Assembly (NCBI GenBank): GCA_002786025.1
Contig: NHNW01000050.1
Coordinates: 62,001-126,000 of the forward strand
Source: Zasmidium citrigriseum
Taxonomy: Eukaryota; Ascomycota; Dothideomycetes; Mycosphaerellales; Mycosphaerellaceae
Direction: 5' to 3'
Length of the DNA stretch: 64,000 bases
The first letter of the stretch is position 1; each line of letters begins with the position of its first letter. Below the pieces are notes generated by a model. It was given only the letters and a program-made list of their open reading frames with translations, did no database searches and was not told the origin of the DNA. The position numbers and the translations under genes are program-made. Of the stretch, positions 11,520-23,501 are shown in pieces.

Positions 11520-11793
11520 TTCGTCGATGTAGGCTGCGGGAAGAAAAAATGGTGCAGGAGAAGTAGCGACGTTGTGTGGTTGAGTGTGTTGCCGATAGAC
11601 TCAGCGCTTGATTGCCGTACGGTCAGACTTATAAACAAGCCCGGGATGTAGAGAACCTTCTCGACGTCTTGCTTCAAGGGAGAGCCCACAAAGACAGATT
11701 CCAGAGGTCTAAAGATGGTTCACTTTGTACGAGATGTGAGACAGCAATCTTGCATAGGCGTTCCGTGCTAAGCTCTACCGTTATAGTCGACGC

Positions 11794-14572
11794 CTACCTC
11801 AGACTTCCAAGCGCTCGCATCAACTCACACAAAGACCGTATAAGCTGTGGAAGATTCTCGCGGGTCTCATTGGGGAGATTGTTCTCAAGCACAGCAGTTC
11901 CCACGGCCATGACAGCCTGTGCATTGCGGACATCACAAGTCTGCGACGCTGCCCCTGAAGTCGGATCCAAGAGCCGAAGACAAGCTCTGCCGGTGCCCAT
12001 CACAAGAAAAGTATTCGTACGATCGTTGCTGACTTCATCCAAGAAGACGGATGGCTCGTCACCGTTCGCTGTCGAGGATCCCTTGCGTCTTGCCACATCT
12101 CTTTGCATCATTCCATATGCCCACAGAACCATAATGGCATGGTAGATCATCAAGGAGTCAGCGCCGCGGAGTTGATACGGTGGCACTTCCCTGCCTAGAC
12201 GAAGGACCTGACCTGCATGCCAAACAGCTACCCGTGCCTGCTTAGTCTGACTCCAAGGCTGTAATGCTTGGTATGCTCGATGGGCCTCTGTTTCGCCACA
12301 TTTTCCGGCAAACCTGGTGATCTCATCCAGACTGACATGGAGGCTCATCATGAGTAGCTCGGTGAAGACTCCGGTGACGGCAGCTGTAATAGTGTGGTTG
12401 TCCCGAGCGGATTGTAATGATTGGTACCTACATAAGTCGTGAGCGTCAAATCATGGAGGAGTAGCGAGAACTTACAGCTTCTGGTGCCTCGACTGCATCC
12501 AAAGCTTAGTAGACGGGTCATCTGTAGGTGCGAGTGCACTATTCGTGACCTTGGATTGCTGAAAGTATTCCCAGCACTGAGCTGCTAGCCCGGCCAAATG
12601 CGAGGTCTGTGCAACCCGCACGTCCAATTGATCGGAAAGGCATTTCACCAAGTCACTGTTTGCCAGCAGGTCTCGCATGGAGATGTGATCTGACTTCGAA
12701 TTCGAGACAGATTTGGTATCGAACGCCATCTGCCAGATCTCCGCCGATGGAGCAAGCCATAGGTCCCGAGCAGCGGGTAGGGAAAGCGATATCTCGGCGT
12801 ATGAGATAAGTGGTTGTCGCTCTTTGGCGATGGTCGTGTACATGTCATGTTCGAACAGATGATGTACAAGTCTAAAGAGAAGGTCAGATTTTGCTTAATG
12901 CGTGGACATCGTTCGACACTGACCTTGTATAAGACTGCTCCTCCACCCATTTCTTCCACTTCGATTCTAGCTTTTCGCCCTCATCAGAAGCAGAGGGTCG
13001 AGTGTTACTGTAAGCAACATGGTCAAACTTGCCAGTTCTACGCAAAGCCGTCACCAAAGGCTGCAGACTACTCTCCGCCACCTGCATTTTCCGTTCAAAC
13101 CCGCAAAATGCAGCAACATCAATCCAGATCATACATGCTTGCAAGTACTGCAAGTCCCGAATGACGCTGTTGTCGTCTTCAGCCAGCTGGTTCAAGGCCA
13201 CTCTGACGATCTCGAAAAGCACCAAGCCGGTCTTCGATACACGAGGGATGCCGAAGCAGACACAGCCAGCCGCTATCAGTGCGGTCAGGAGTTCGGGGCG
13301 AGTCTTCTCCGAGTCGAAGGTATACGGGTGAATCCAGGCATCGGTCTCTAGTCTCTTTGCAATACCGACTTTGAGCAGGATGTCGAGACATTGCACTGTT
13401 GGAAAGCTGGGTATCGAGATGTGCGACTTCGCCGTCTTCACCACCAGCTGAAGTATCCGATCTCTGGAGTTTTGTGATAATGTGTCTTCCATATGCAGAG
13501 GCGGGAGATATGGTTGGTGTGGCGATGCTCCCATATCGATTTGTTGCTCGCTCATTGGAATGTTAGGGTGCTCGCTGAATGCATTCTGATTGAGCTCGGG
13601 CTTCCACAGCCATAATGATCGCTGGAAGATGGCATGCCGTTGCTTGGCGGAGTCGCTAATGTGCTCGGTGGAGGTGCTCTGCTGCTCATCAGTCGAGCCT
13701 TGTCTTGAGTCAGAATGCAAAGTACTGCCGTTTATCTGAGATTCGATGGCGTTGTCAATGGTTGGCATGAAATCAAGCCCGAAAATGTCTGTTGATTCAT
13801 TGAACCAATCTGTCTCTGGAAGAGTGTTGAAGATGTCGGGTGGCATGGACATCGACGCTGAAGCTGAGAACTCGGGAGCCATGATCTGCTCGAAGAACGA
13901 AGGAAATGGCGATATAGATGGGAATGAGTCCATAGGCAGAGAGTTCGAACCCCCTGTAATCCCCATTCCGGAGGCGTCGAATGGTCCAGCTTGTGGGAAA
14001 GCATCGAACGTGGGCGACTCGCCATGGTTGACATTGGATTCGTTTGGTGAGTATGTTGGCTGTCCGTCGTTTGGTGGCCTCGTCTGTGAGAGGTTATCTG
14101 ACTCAGGAGTAGGCAGAGCCGAGAGTGATTCCGTCCTGTTGAGCGACTTGGTCTCGCAGGCGATCTTGCGTTTACGACAACGCTGGCACGGTCGTGTGTT
14201 CTCGCATTTCAGCTTCGACACAACGCAGGCATCGCATGCCTTGACAGCCCGTTCGCTGGCTCGATTGAGGCCGGATCGGGCGTTGGCGGCATTTTTGGCG
14301 TGGGAAGCCTCATGGCGGAGGAGTAGATCCCTTCTGTTAAAGCCTTGCGGGCATTGTGAGCATTTGAAAGTCCGTTCGTTTCGGTCTGCACGTTAGATCA
14401 GTATGCGCTTCTCTCCTTCAATGGCTCAGGGGAACACACGTGAATCGAGATGGCGATTCAAGTGATCCAAGCGTTCATAGGCCTTGTCACACAACTGGCA
14501 GACATGTGGTGGCCGGGGAGTGGTGCTATCCACCGCGGCCGAAAGCTTTGCTCGTTTGGGGCTCGATGCCAT
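11794..14572 (-). CDS. Hybrid C2H2 / Zn2Cys6 transcription factor
   Basis: Exons 14440-14572, 12924-14385, 12476-12871 and 11794-12427 join in frame to 874 aa. Two C2H2 fingers come first (C25, C28, H41, H45; then C53, C56, H69, H73), with the first intron falling inside the last His codon of finger one. A Zn2Cys6 cluster follows (C95, C98, C105, C111, C114, C121). The C-terminal half is a Fungal_trans domain with the segment RLVHHLFEHDMYTTIAKERQPLISYAEISLSLPAARDLW. An upstream in-frame ATG at 14647 could add 25 residues. This architecture is known in fungal regulators of metabolism. It is divergent from an MFS gene and central in the accessory region, so it is the best candidate local regulator (inference). 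Confidence 0.92.
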
Positions 14573-14996
14573 GCGCTCTGTGTGACAGTTCTGTTTCACA
14601 CTCGCAGGTGTCGGATAGTGGGCGAGGTGTTGGTAATATGGCCCCACCGAGCGGATGAAGTGGGTGCCCAGACAGCCACCTCCGCACTTTCATGCAGGCT
14701 ACGTACGCCTATCAGACGTTCGGCAATTGTCATCCCATCTTCGCCGCCCCTTCCCCATATTGCCCGCCCATTCCCACCCATGCCGACTTCCTTGCCACTT
14801 CTTCCCCAGACTCTAGCCTCGTGGCATTGCTTTCCGGGGTGCGCCTGGACCAGAGGGGGCTGCGTGGCATTATGCGCTTGTGGCAGCCTCGCAATGGTGG
14901 GCAAACAAGGTCTATAATACCACGAGGATCGTCGGTCGTCGAGGATGGCCTGATACTATTCCGGAGACGTCTTCTCTTCGTTGAAACATAGCAATC
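14573..14996. promoter_or_regulatory. Divergent promoter, regulator / MFS
   Basis: The 424 nt between the starts of the hybrid regulator (minus) and the MFS transporter (plus). It is C-rich around 14750-14820. No specific operator or TATA box could be identified, but any elements here must serve both genes. Confidence 0.45.
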
Positions 14997-16836
14997 ATGG
15001 ACAAGAAAGACGCAACCACGGTCGACCGGTACGAAGTCGCCAGCAGCGACGACGGCATTGCCAAAGTCGTCACCCAATACGCAGCCATCGGACAGATTCA
15101 AGTCACGGACGACAAAGAGGTTTTCCTCATTCCGTCGCCGAGCGCTGACCCTCGAGGTGCCCTCTCTATTTCTCTGAAATGACGGCCGCAAAAAGCTGAT
15201 TAGTCTCTCGAAGACCCTCTCAACTTGCCAAAGTGGAGAAAGATAGTCTTCATCTTACTACTGTCCACTTGTAAGCCCATCCCGATGCTAGTGTAGCATA
15301 CTGTTAACGAATGTCATAGTTTCCAGCGTTGGCCTCTCCCTTGTGTCAGGCTTCGGAGGCCTGCTCCAGTTCTACATCCCTGATTACTCTGCTCGTGAGT
15401 AGTATGGCATTGACCTTTGCGTCACCTCAGGCTGACTTTAAGCGTTCAGATGGAGCAACCTACGCCGACATCACCGCCTTGATGACCTATCCGTCAATGT
15501 TCATGGGCGTCGGCAACTTGGTCTTGATGCCACTCGCCATGGTCATCGGCCGCCGACCCGTGTATCTCTTCTCTTGCCTCCTACTCGTCGCATCCGCTAT
15601 CGGTGCCGCATATGTCAAGGATTACAACACTCATCTGGGAGTCCGAATGATACTGGGTCTGGCTGCTGGACAAAGTGAGGCTCTTGTTCCGATGATGATC
15701 CAGGAGATTCACTTCCTGCACGAACGAAGCACATTCCTGATGTGGCAGTCTGCCATCCAGACCATCATCTCGGCCATATATGTAATTTTTGCTTCTCCGA
15801 TCGCAGGCGCCATTGGTCCAGGGAACTGGTACATCCTGGGAGGTGGTTTGAGTGCGTTGGTATTTCTCCTTTCTCTTTTCTTGGTACCGGAGTCCAAATA
15901 CCACCGCACACTCGCTGCGTACGGCCAGACATCTGATGGCGATACCCCCACTCCTGTTGCTCGACCTGTTCGGATAACAGAACGACCCGAGCTGGACTTT
16001 GTGCGATATCAGCCAAGGACTATCAGATCAGACTTCCGTCTTTTCGTCAACGACTTTGATTGGAAAGAGGGTGCCTACACCTTTTACGTAAGTTCGAACT
16101 CATCATGCCAAAGGTCCAAATCACTAACGAGCGAATGCAGCATACGTTCCAAATTCTTCTGTTCCCCAACGTCCTGTGGGCTTTCCTCATAAACGGCCTG
16201 ACCATTGGTGTCAACATTGCCTTGGGCACGACGTACGCCGGCATCGTTACCGCTGCTCCTTACAACTGGGCTGACCGTTCTGCCTCGTACGTTAACGCCG
16301 GCCAGATTGTCGTTGCCCTCGTTGCTCTCCCTCTCTTGGGAAACGGGTCCGATTATGTGATCAAGTGGAGAGCGAAGCGCCATGGCGGTGTGCATTACCC
16401 CGAGAACCGGCTACTTCTCCTCTGGATTCCCATCAGTATCGGAGTCATCGCGGCAGTCATCTATGGACAAGCGGCGGCCCATCCGGAGAAGTACCACTGG
16501 TTCGCCATCGTATGGTCGTACGCAGCCTACTATTTCGCCTTCGTCGGTGCCAACATCGCCGCAATTACCTACCTGCTCGACGCATACCCTACAAGAGCTG
16601 CTCCAGTTCTGGTCGTCATTACGGCTTTGCGTGGCTTCATCAGCTTCGGGACGAGCTATGGCGTTGCCAAATTCGTTGAGACATCCGGGTATGATGGATC
16701 ATTTGCCACGTATGGAGGCTTGACTGCTGCTCTGGGACTGCTCGGTATTCCTGTCTTCGTCTATGGCAAGCAGATTCGACAGTTTACTGAGCGTTGGGTC
16801 GCAAAGGAAACAGAAGGCCCTTCAATGTCGCATTAG
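14997..16836 (+). CDS. MFS transporter (DHA1-like)
   Basis: Exons 14997-15156, 15214-15270, 15320-15394, 15450-16087 and 16141-16836 give 541 aa. The N-terminal cytosolic tail ends in the hallmark DPRDPLNLPKWRK before the first membrane segment. GRRPVYLFS between segments 2 and 3 is the MFS motif A region, and about 12 hydrophobic segments follow with a central loop (PESKYHRTLAAYG...). DHA1-like fungal carriers usually export drugs or secondary metabolites, or move small polar solutes. The acceptor of intron 1 (CGAAG) is weak, but only that site restores the DPLNLPKW motif. It is divergent from the hybrid regulator. Confidence 0.87.
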
Positions 16837-17143
16837 ACTGGTCGGTGGCCTCTCGAATGTGGTGAAGATTGGAGAATGAATCACGAATTGGTGTATATTG
16901 AATGGTAAAACTACGTGTGTGATCTATGGTGAAAGACGTTACGATGGATTTATGTGGATTCACGACAGACCTGTGAGATGTACAGCTTTGGTCGACGACA
17001 GTCATTGAAGAGACAGTACTCTGTGAATGATGATGCTTGAGTGGTATTTATACGCAATCCTTTCTCGACCTTCTCAGTCTACTCATCAACCACTCTCCAC
17101 TCGCCCACTAACATATCCATCAACCAAACTCCCGACACTGACC

Positions 17144-17689
17144 ATGTCCGACCCAAGACCCCAGCCCGATAGCCCCTGGCCAGCAAACCCACCTCCGATC
17201 TTTTGGAGTTCCTCCCCCAAACACCCTCACCCAATGAATCCTCACAATCCAGGCTGCCCTCCCGCTCCAGAGGAAGGACAGCTCACTTCATTCCCAGGCT
17301 CAGTCCCTGCCCACCCAACTCCGAAGCCTCATCCTGAGGAGCCCGAGCCTCTCCGTCCATTTGCTGGACCAGACGCCTACTCTGACCCGACACCGAGCGA
17401 GCCAACGAAAAAGCCATACTATCCTGGCAAAGAGACGCCTCGCCCGCCATACGGACCAGGAGATGCATTGGCATACCCGACTGAGCCAACCCCGAGCCTG
17501 CCACCAAAAGAGCCGTGGTATCCTGGCAGAGACGTGACTCCGCCGCCGTACCATCCAGGGGATGTAGAAGCCTATCCTACTGAACCAACTCCAGCCTACC
17601 CACCGGTTCAGCCATATTATCCTGGCAAAGATGTGCCTCGTCCGCCATATCAACCGGGAGATGCACTGGCCGTGGTCGTGGGAGCTTGA
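17144..17689 (+). CDS. Proline/tyrosine-rich repeat protein
   Basis: An intronless frame of 181 aa, dominated by Pro with Tyr and Gly. The start at 17144 (GACCATGTC) is preferred over an upstream near-cognate extension that has a different composition. The C-terminal 100 residues are three tandem units of about 32-33 aa built on AYPTEPTP, then P(Y/W)YPG(K/R), PPY.PGD. There is no signal peptide, no membrane segment and almost no hydrophobic core, so it is probably disordered. I recognise no family. Function is unknown; such repeats can act as structural or scaffolding tails. Confidence 0.65.
   Translation: MSDPRPQPDSPWPANPPPIFWSSSPKHPHPMNPHNPGCPPAPEEGQLTSFPGSVPAHPTPKPHPEEPEPLRPFAGPDAYSDPTPSEPTKKPYYPGKETPRPPYGPGDALAYPTEPTPSLPPKEPWYPGRDVTPPPYHPGDVEAYPTEPTPAYPPVQPYYPGKDVPRPPYQPGDALAVVVGA
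17371..17670 (+). repeat. Three coding repeats of about 99 nt
   Basis: Approximate limits of three in-frame repeats in the proline/tyrosine-rich gene. Each ends with a PPY.PGD block (near 17450, 17550 and 17650). Units two and three share the most residues (AYPTEPTP at both starts), suggesting recent duplication. Confidence 0.6.
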
Positions 17690-17822
17690 AGGCAATGATC
17701 ACAAGCTACGCCTCTGCGGCATCATGTCACATTGATCAAGTGTTTAAAGTTTAGTTAATGCAAGTATCAGCAAGCTTTGATTTCATCATCTGATACGGTT
17801 CTCATTCAAAGCTTTCCAATAT

Positions 17823-19643
17823 CTATAAGGGGACAAACGGCAGTATAATGCTCGACGGATGCTCCTGACTGCAGTGAACCTTATGCTGTCCCTTGTTCCG
17901 CTCATGCTCAGGTCGCGGCTCTGACCAAGCCTTATACTCTGCGATGTTCGGAAATTGTCCGCCAATCTAGTAGTCGTCAGCAAAGAACATCAATCATCCC
18001 AAGTCATTAGTACTCACCTGAACGCTGATCGACTCGCCAGCATCAAAGTCCACACCCATCGACCAGATGCCGATCTCCAACTTCACGATCTCGCCAGGTT
18101 TGATCTTCTCCTCCTTCTCGTGTGGGTGGAATGGAAACTGGGGATGGATACTCTTCTCTGGATCAAAAGCCCGATGGGAAGCTCGCAAGACACCCACTGA
18201 GCCAGTGTGTAGGTTTGTGCTTTGTCGCTGTTTCTCCGGGATCTCGGCGATGGAGTTGACGGGAGCCGCATGGAAGGGAAAGCACAGATGCAGCAGTGGA
18301 ATGCCATCTTTGTCCTTCTTCCGCAGGTGTACGAAGACATTCATGTCGTTGTGGTCGTCGCAGGACATGTACAATACGGCTTTGGGGAGGCCGATCAAAC
18401 GTGTCTTTTCGTTGAACGTAAGCGTGAAGTCAGCGAAGTCGCTCGACTTCTCAGAGTCGTAGGTAATGGTAGCGGTCTCCTTGGCTGGAGAACTATTCAG
18501 GGCATTGTTGTGAAGGAAAAGCTCCTTGTAGTCTGTGCCTGGGATCGGGAAGTCGGCATACTCGATATTATCGATGGCTTCTCTGTCGCCGAATTGCAGA
18601 GCCGACCATCGTACTTTGGGGATCGAGCTTTCGAAGTTGTTTGAGACGTCCTTGAGGTAGCGATCGAAGAAGTTGTGGAGCTCGTGGTCGGCGTGATCAT
18701 CACAGTACAGTTCGTACCATTCCTGATGAGAACTCCATCTGATCCACTTCTTGTCATGCGGGATCTCCATGTAGCCTCGTACGGCACCCATGGTATGGAT
18801 CGAGCTGAAGTCTGAGCCAGAGATGAAGGTGGGGCACTTGATCTTCTTCATGTCGGGCCGCTTATCTTTCCAATAGGTGTTGGCCAGTGGACTCCGTCGG
18901 TACATCTCTGCCACATCCTCAAGGCCTGAAGGACCTCTGATGATCTCTCGGGTAATGAGATCGAAATTGCTCATGGAGAAGACTCCGCCACGGCAGAATT
19001 GTTCCCTGTAAAGATCACCAGATCCCTCCCAAGGAGCAATGGCCGCGAGAGAAGGTGGCTGCAGGGAAGCGGTATGCCATTGGATGATAGCCAGAGCTGA
19101 GTTGCCTGCCATGCCAACTTTTCCATTGCACCAAGGCATCTTGGCCAATGCCTCAACGACATCGTATGCATCCTCCGCATCTTGCGAGCCCATGAGTGGA
19201 ATCTGGCCGTCGGAGTTTCCAGTTCCTCTCGAATCCACGCTGACAACTGCATAGCCTCTTGGGCACCACTTCTGCGGATCCACACCTTCAAACTTCTCAA
19301 TGCCAGAAAGGTCTGAGTCCTTGACGCAGCATTGCCAAACGGTCATCGGCAGCATGGCCAGAGCACTGTATTTCTTGCCATAACATGACCAGCCGATGAT
19401 CGCCGGGACTTTCTCGTTCGAATCGGCAGGTCGGTAGACATCGATGTAAAGTCGGCAGCCATCTCGGACGACTATCTCGACATCGTGGTCCACTTGAATA
19501 TCGCTTTCGAGGGCTTTCGCTTTATAGCCATTCCAGCCTTTCCGCAAGACTTCGCTCTTGCCGGGATGAAAGCCTTGGTAGTTGTTGTGGCCGATCTCCG
19601 GTTTGCCAATGGGCTTGTATGCTATTTGAATTGGAGCTGGCAT
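17823..19643 (-). CDS. CocE/NonD (X-Pro dipeptidyl-peptidase S15-like) hydrolase
   Basis: Exons 18018-19643 and 17823-17966 give 589 aa. The N-terminal alpha/beta-hydrolase domain contains IYVDVYRPAD-like strand sequence (LYIDVYRPAD), RGYAVVSVDSRGTGNSDG, and KVGMAGNSALA with the likely nucleophile Ser182. The Asp and His of the triad should lie later (a SGSDFSSIH segment and a YCDDHADHELHNFF segment). A C-terminal beta-rich domain (PFHPHEKEEKIKPGEIVKLEIGIW) matches the X-Pro dipeptidyl-peptidase C-terminal fold. The second exon adds a normal tail (IGGQFPNIAEYKAWSEPR). Known members cleave esters or amides, such as cocaine or glutaryl-cephalosporin. No signal peptide. It is divergent from the first PhyH gene. 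Confidence 0.88.
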
Positions 19644-20156
19644 AGTTGCTGGATAGATTGAGTAGCGGAGAGCGATTGGGCGGAGAGATTGTGACGGCAG
19701 GATGAGAAGGAGAGTGAATGGAGTTGGTATCAAATTTTTGGGAACAGGAGACGATATTTTGTCCCTTGTGCATGGTCCATTGAGAAAATGATGAAACTGC
19801 CGCACAGGAATTGCCGGACAAGAGCAGTCGCGCGTTTGGGAAGACGCGCCGCAAGCTACACCGAGGCCGGCTTCTGATTGATGCCCACAATTTCCGAAAG
19901 TCTACCAAGTGAATGAATTCGGCCCAAGCTTGCCGCCGGAAGCTGTTCTTCCCCTCACCCCACGGGGAAGCAGAAATCGGAGTGGTGGGGCGGCACTTTG
20001 CTCCGCCTGCAATCGCTTCATGCGAAAAATAATGCTTCAGGTAAGCTTTGATAAATGCAAGAAGTTCATTCTCAGCTCTCAATCTATCATCTCCTCCCCT
20101 ACGGCCTTCAAACTTTGTATCAGTATCATTCCACCAACCCAAGCACGAGGAAGACA
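19644..20156. promoter_or_regulatory. Divergent promoter with motifs shared with 23030-23501
   Basis: This 513-nt gap separates the hydrolase (minus) from PhyH-1 (plus). It contains GCCGCAAGCT at 19848-19857 and GCCGGCTTC at 19866-19874. Both strings recur exactly in the other divergent promoter of this group, at 23131-23140 and 23321-23329. Binding-site function is inference. Confidence 0.5.
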
Positions 20157-21216
20157 ATGGCTCCTCATGCCACCGATCCAATCCCAGACTCTGGCGTAGA
20201 TCTTATCCAGCACGACGGCACCAAGTACGGCGACTGGCGTGATGACTTCCACCGAGACGGCTTTGCCATCGTCAAGAACGTTGTAACACCAGAACGGGCC
20301 GAATACTACAAGAAGAAGCAGATCGAATGGTTACAATCATTCGGCCTTGGATTTGACCCGAACGACGAGAGCACCTGGACGCAAGAACATCTACCAGTCA
20401 GCTTCAAGGGCGGCATGTACTTCTCGTACGCAAGCTCCCACGAAAAATTCGTCTGGGAATCTCGCATGGAGCCCAAGGTTCAAGAGACGTTCGCCAAGCT
20501 GTGGGACACGGACGAGTTGCTCTGCTCCTTCGACGGCATGAACATCACCCTTCCTCGCCAGAAAGACTTGAAGTGGAGCCCATGGCCACACTGCGACCAG
20601 AGCCCGCACCGTAAAGGCATGCAGTGCGTACAAGGACTTCTGAACTTCCAGCCCAACGGACCCAAGGATGGTGGCTTGATCGTCATGAAGGGAAGCAGCA
20701 AGCTCTTCGACCAATTTTTCAGCGAGACAAGAGAACAAGATGACCATGAGGACAAGCCGCCGGAGGAGATCAACTTCAAAGACCTCTTCATCTTCAAGGA
20801 GTCAGACGTCCAGTGGTTCAAAGACCACGGTTGCGAGATGGTCAAGACTAATCTCGAGCCCGGTGATCTGGCTCTCTGGGACTCGCGGACGATGCACTAT
20901 GCTTGCTTCCCAGAAGGCGATCTCATCAGACATGTGCAGTACGTTTGCATGACGCCGGCAAAGTTTGCCAAGCAGGAGGATCTGGCACACAAGGCTGCCT
21001 TGTTCAAGGACTGGCAAGGCACGACTCATTGGCCACACTGGTAAGCAAGACTTATCATTGCAAGTGAGGTTTTGTCTGACCGTTAATAGCAACATCCACG
21101 AAACGGGCCCGCCTCTCCGAAATGGCGTGGAATGTCCTCTCAACCGCAAAGAGCCGCTTGAAAAGCCGGAGATCTCGAAGAGACTGCTACAATTAGCTGC
21201 TGTTGAGGCCTATTGA
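20157..21216 (+). CDS. PhyH-family Fe(II)/2-oxoglutarate dioxygenase (copy 1)
   Basis: Exons 20157-21040 and 21090-21216 give 336 aa, the usual length for fungal phytanoyl-CoA dioxygenase-like proteins. The iron triad is visible: H145 and D147 in WPHCDQSP, and distal H247 in DSRTMHYAC. R258, eleven residues on, can bind 2-oxoglutarate. The reaction would be hydroxylation or related oxidation with O2 and 2-oxoglutarate; the substrate is unknown. It shares block order with the second PhyH gene at 23.5 kb (GTxxKYGDWRDD, RDGFAxxK, GLxNxxPNGPxDGGLIV, EPGDL, TTHWP), so the two are paralogues. No targeting signal was seen. Confidence 0.9.
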
Positions 21217-21717
21217 ACCTGCCAATGATTGGAAGGGCACGGCCTGGGCGGCCATTTGGGAAAGTGCGAATCGACTGACTGCCAGAATTGGGGAAGATGA
21301 TGCCACTGTATTGCTACCGCGTGAATGCGACCATCCATTTGATACACCTATGAATTACAACATATTATCATCAAAACCTCCCCTTCAGCACTCTTGTAGC
21401 ATATCTAACGTTGTTGTCGAAAATGGTTTGCAGTGGGTACTGAAATAATCTCCACATCGATCAAATCACTTCAAATGACACATGGACTTGTCAACAACTG
21501 TCTTCCAGAGCATGTAGCTCGTTTACTCCGCCCTTGGAACGATGCATCTCGCACATGGTATGCCAAGATCGGGATTTTGTCTCGTAAATACAGCACTGCT
21601 ACATCTGTCTCTCTCCACGAACGACAGTCAGACCCGTGGGCCTTCATTGGGCAACGTTGCACAGAATGCTGACATCTCGACGAATACTGAGAACTCGAAA
21701 CACGAACTTATGTGAAA
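21217..21717. other. Convergent 3' intergenic, no gene
   Basis: About 500 nt between the stops of PhyH-1 and the FAD monooxygenase. Only short shadow frames occur; it should hold both 3' UTRs. Confidence 0.5.
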
Positions 21718-23029
21718 TCAGGCAGTCGCTTGCATTGCTCGACTTCTTTGCCAATCCTTTGCGCCGCGATACAGACAATTGTAGTCCATGAACTCGTCCG
21801 CCCGCCTACAAACGTCAGCATTGGATTTAACATCTAACCTGGAGTTCAACTTACATCTTAACCTCATTGCTCCCCTTTTCAGTGGCCGGCTTCGCTGCCT
21901 CTCGACTGTACTGCTGGATCAGACTCGCCCGGTCATACCGACATTGGAAGACTTCTTGTAGAATTGATGCAATCGTTTCGAAGTTTGGCACATCTTCCAC
22001 ACTTTCGAAAAACGCTCCTAGGGCTTCTGCATCCTCGACAGTCTGGCTGGCTCCTTGGCCCTGAGTCGGTAACATCGCATGTGCGGCATCGCCAATCAAA
22101 ATGACTCTGCCCCTTGTCCAGGTCTTCAAGGGATCGATGTCTCGGAGCTGCCATAGTCCGATATCCTTCGCAAGTTTGAACAGCGTCTTGATCCATTCTG
22201 GAAACTCCCCATACGTTTCCAACATCTTGTTCAAATCGCCACGAGCAACCCAAGACTGCTTACTGTCTGGATCTTCGTTCATCTTCTCGTCTGGGACAAG
22301 ACCGACCATGCTGTAGACTTCTCCTTCTCGAGCAGGACCCATGATCAGGCGACAGCTATGTGCCATGATCATTGATGTGAAAGGCTCGCGAGGCTTGATG
22401 TTGTGACAGAACTCTGGTGCATTCTCTTCCAGGATTCTGCTGGGAACCATAAGGCGGTACGCCGAGAGTCCGGTAGGCTTGGGCGTGATCTTCTCGCCGA
22501 GAACGTATTGCCGTATTGTGCTGTGGATCCCATCCGCGCCAACTACCAGGTCTCCTTGCACCTCTTCTCCATTTTCCAGCTTGACAGTCCCAGCATCACA
22601 ATCGCATGCTACAACTCGACTGGAAACTTTGATGATCGCTGGAGGTCCATCCCGGGTTGGATCACCCGCCGCCTGCTTCAGACATTCGTGTAGATCTTGC
22701 CGATGATACATCACTCGATCGGCTCCATACTCCTTCTTCTCAACCAAGGGAATAGAATTCACCATCTTTCCACCGGTATTGTAGATTCGAAAACCACGAT
22801 CCACCATGCCTCTTGCCACTGCTAGGAGATTTTCTCCCAGCTTCCACGAATCCCGTAGAATTTTCGAAGCATTCGGCTGAAGAGATATCGTAGCTCCAAT
22901 CTCAGCATGAAGTCGAGATTGTTCGAGGACGGTGATTTGACGATTCGGCGCCCTCAAGGCGATTGCTGCCGACAGCCCGGCGATACCGCCGCCCACAATG
23001 ATGATCCGGAATGGCGTTGACGAGTCCAT
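21718..23029 (-). CDS. FAD-dependent monooxygenase, salicylate-hydroxylase-like
   Basis: Exons 21855-23029 and 21718-21805 give 420 aa. The Rossmann motif IIIVGGGIAGLSAAIAL opens the protein, VVGADGIHS is the DG motif, and GRVILIGDAAHAMLPTQGQGASQ is the GD motif binding the FAD ribityl. The pattern matches group A flavoprotein hydroxylases such as salicylate 1-hydroxylase. The short second exon supplies the usual C-terminal tail (RADEFMDYNCLYRGAKDW); without it the frame would stop at an intron donor. NAD(P)H-dependent hydroxylation of an aromatic ring is expected. The gene lies between two PhyH paralogues, divergent from the second and convergent with the first. Confidence 0.9.
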
Positions 23030-23501
23030 TCTGCACTGGTTGTGGTAGAATTGGAAGAGAAACGATAATTGAGAGACTGATTGTGCGTGAGAGTGCTGTG
23101 TTGATCATGTTCGCTGCCGAAAAGTTTGAGGCCGCAAGCTCGATCCCGGACTTGACCCGTGGTAATCCTCCGCATGTGAATGGAGTTCCTAGCGTGAAGC
23201 AAGAACGCTGGATCGGAGTGGAGGCGGGGATGGAAGCGGGGCTGTTCTCGTGGACGTCTTCAGCAAAAGTTGATGCATTCCAAGAACGAACGGCCGGGAC
23301 AAGTGGCAAGCCGTGGGGAAGCCGGCTTCGGTGGGCAAGGCTGTCACATGCTCGGAAGTAGTGGGCGACCAGCAAGTGGGCGCCCTTCGCCACCCATTGG
23401 CGCATGTTGGCAACATACTTGGTAGCTTGGTTCATTTATTGGCTCAATACGTTCTGAGGCTTTTCACCTAGCCAGAGCGGAGACACTCCACCCAGCCCAA
23501 G
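23030..23501. promoter_or_regulatory. Divergent promoter with motifs shared with 19644-20156
   Basis: This 472-nt gap separates the FAD monooxygenase (minus) from PhyH-2 (plus). It contains GCCGCAAGCT at 23131-23140 and the perfect palindrome GAAGCCGGCTTC at 23318-23329. Its right half, GCCGGCTTC, also occurs in the hydrolase/PhyH-1 promoter. Confidence 0.5.
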
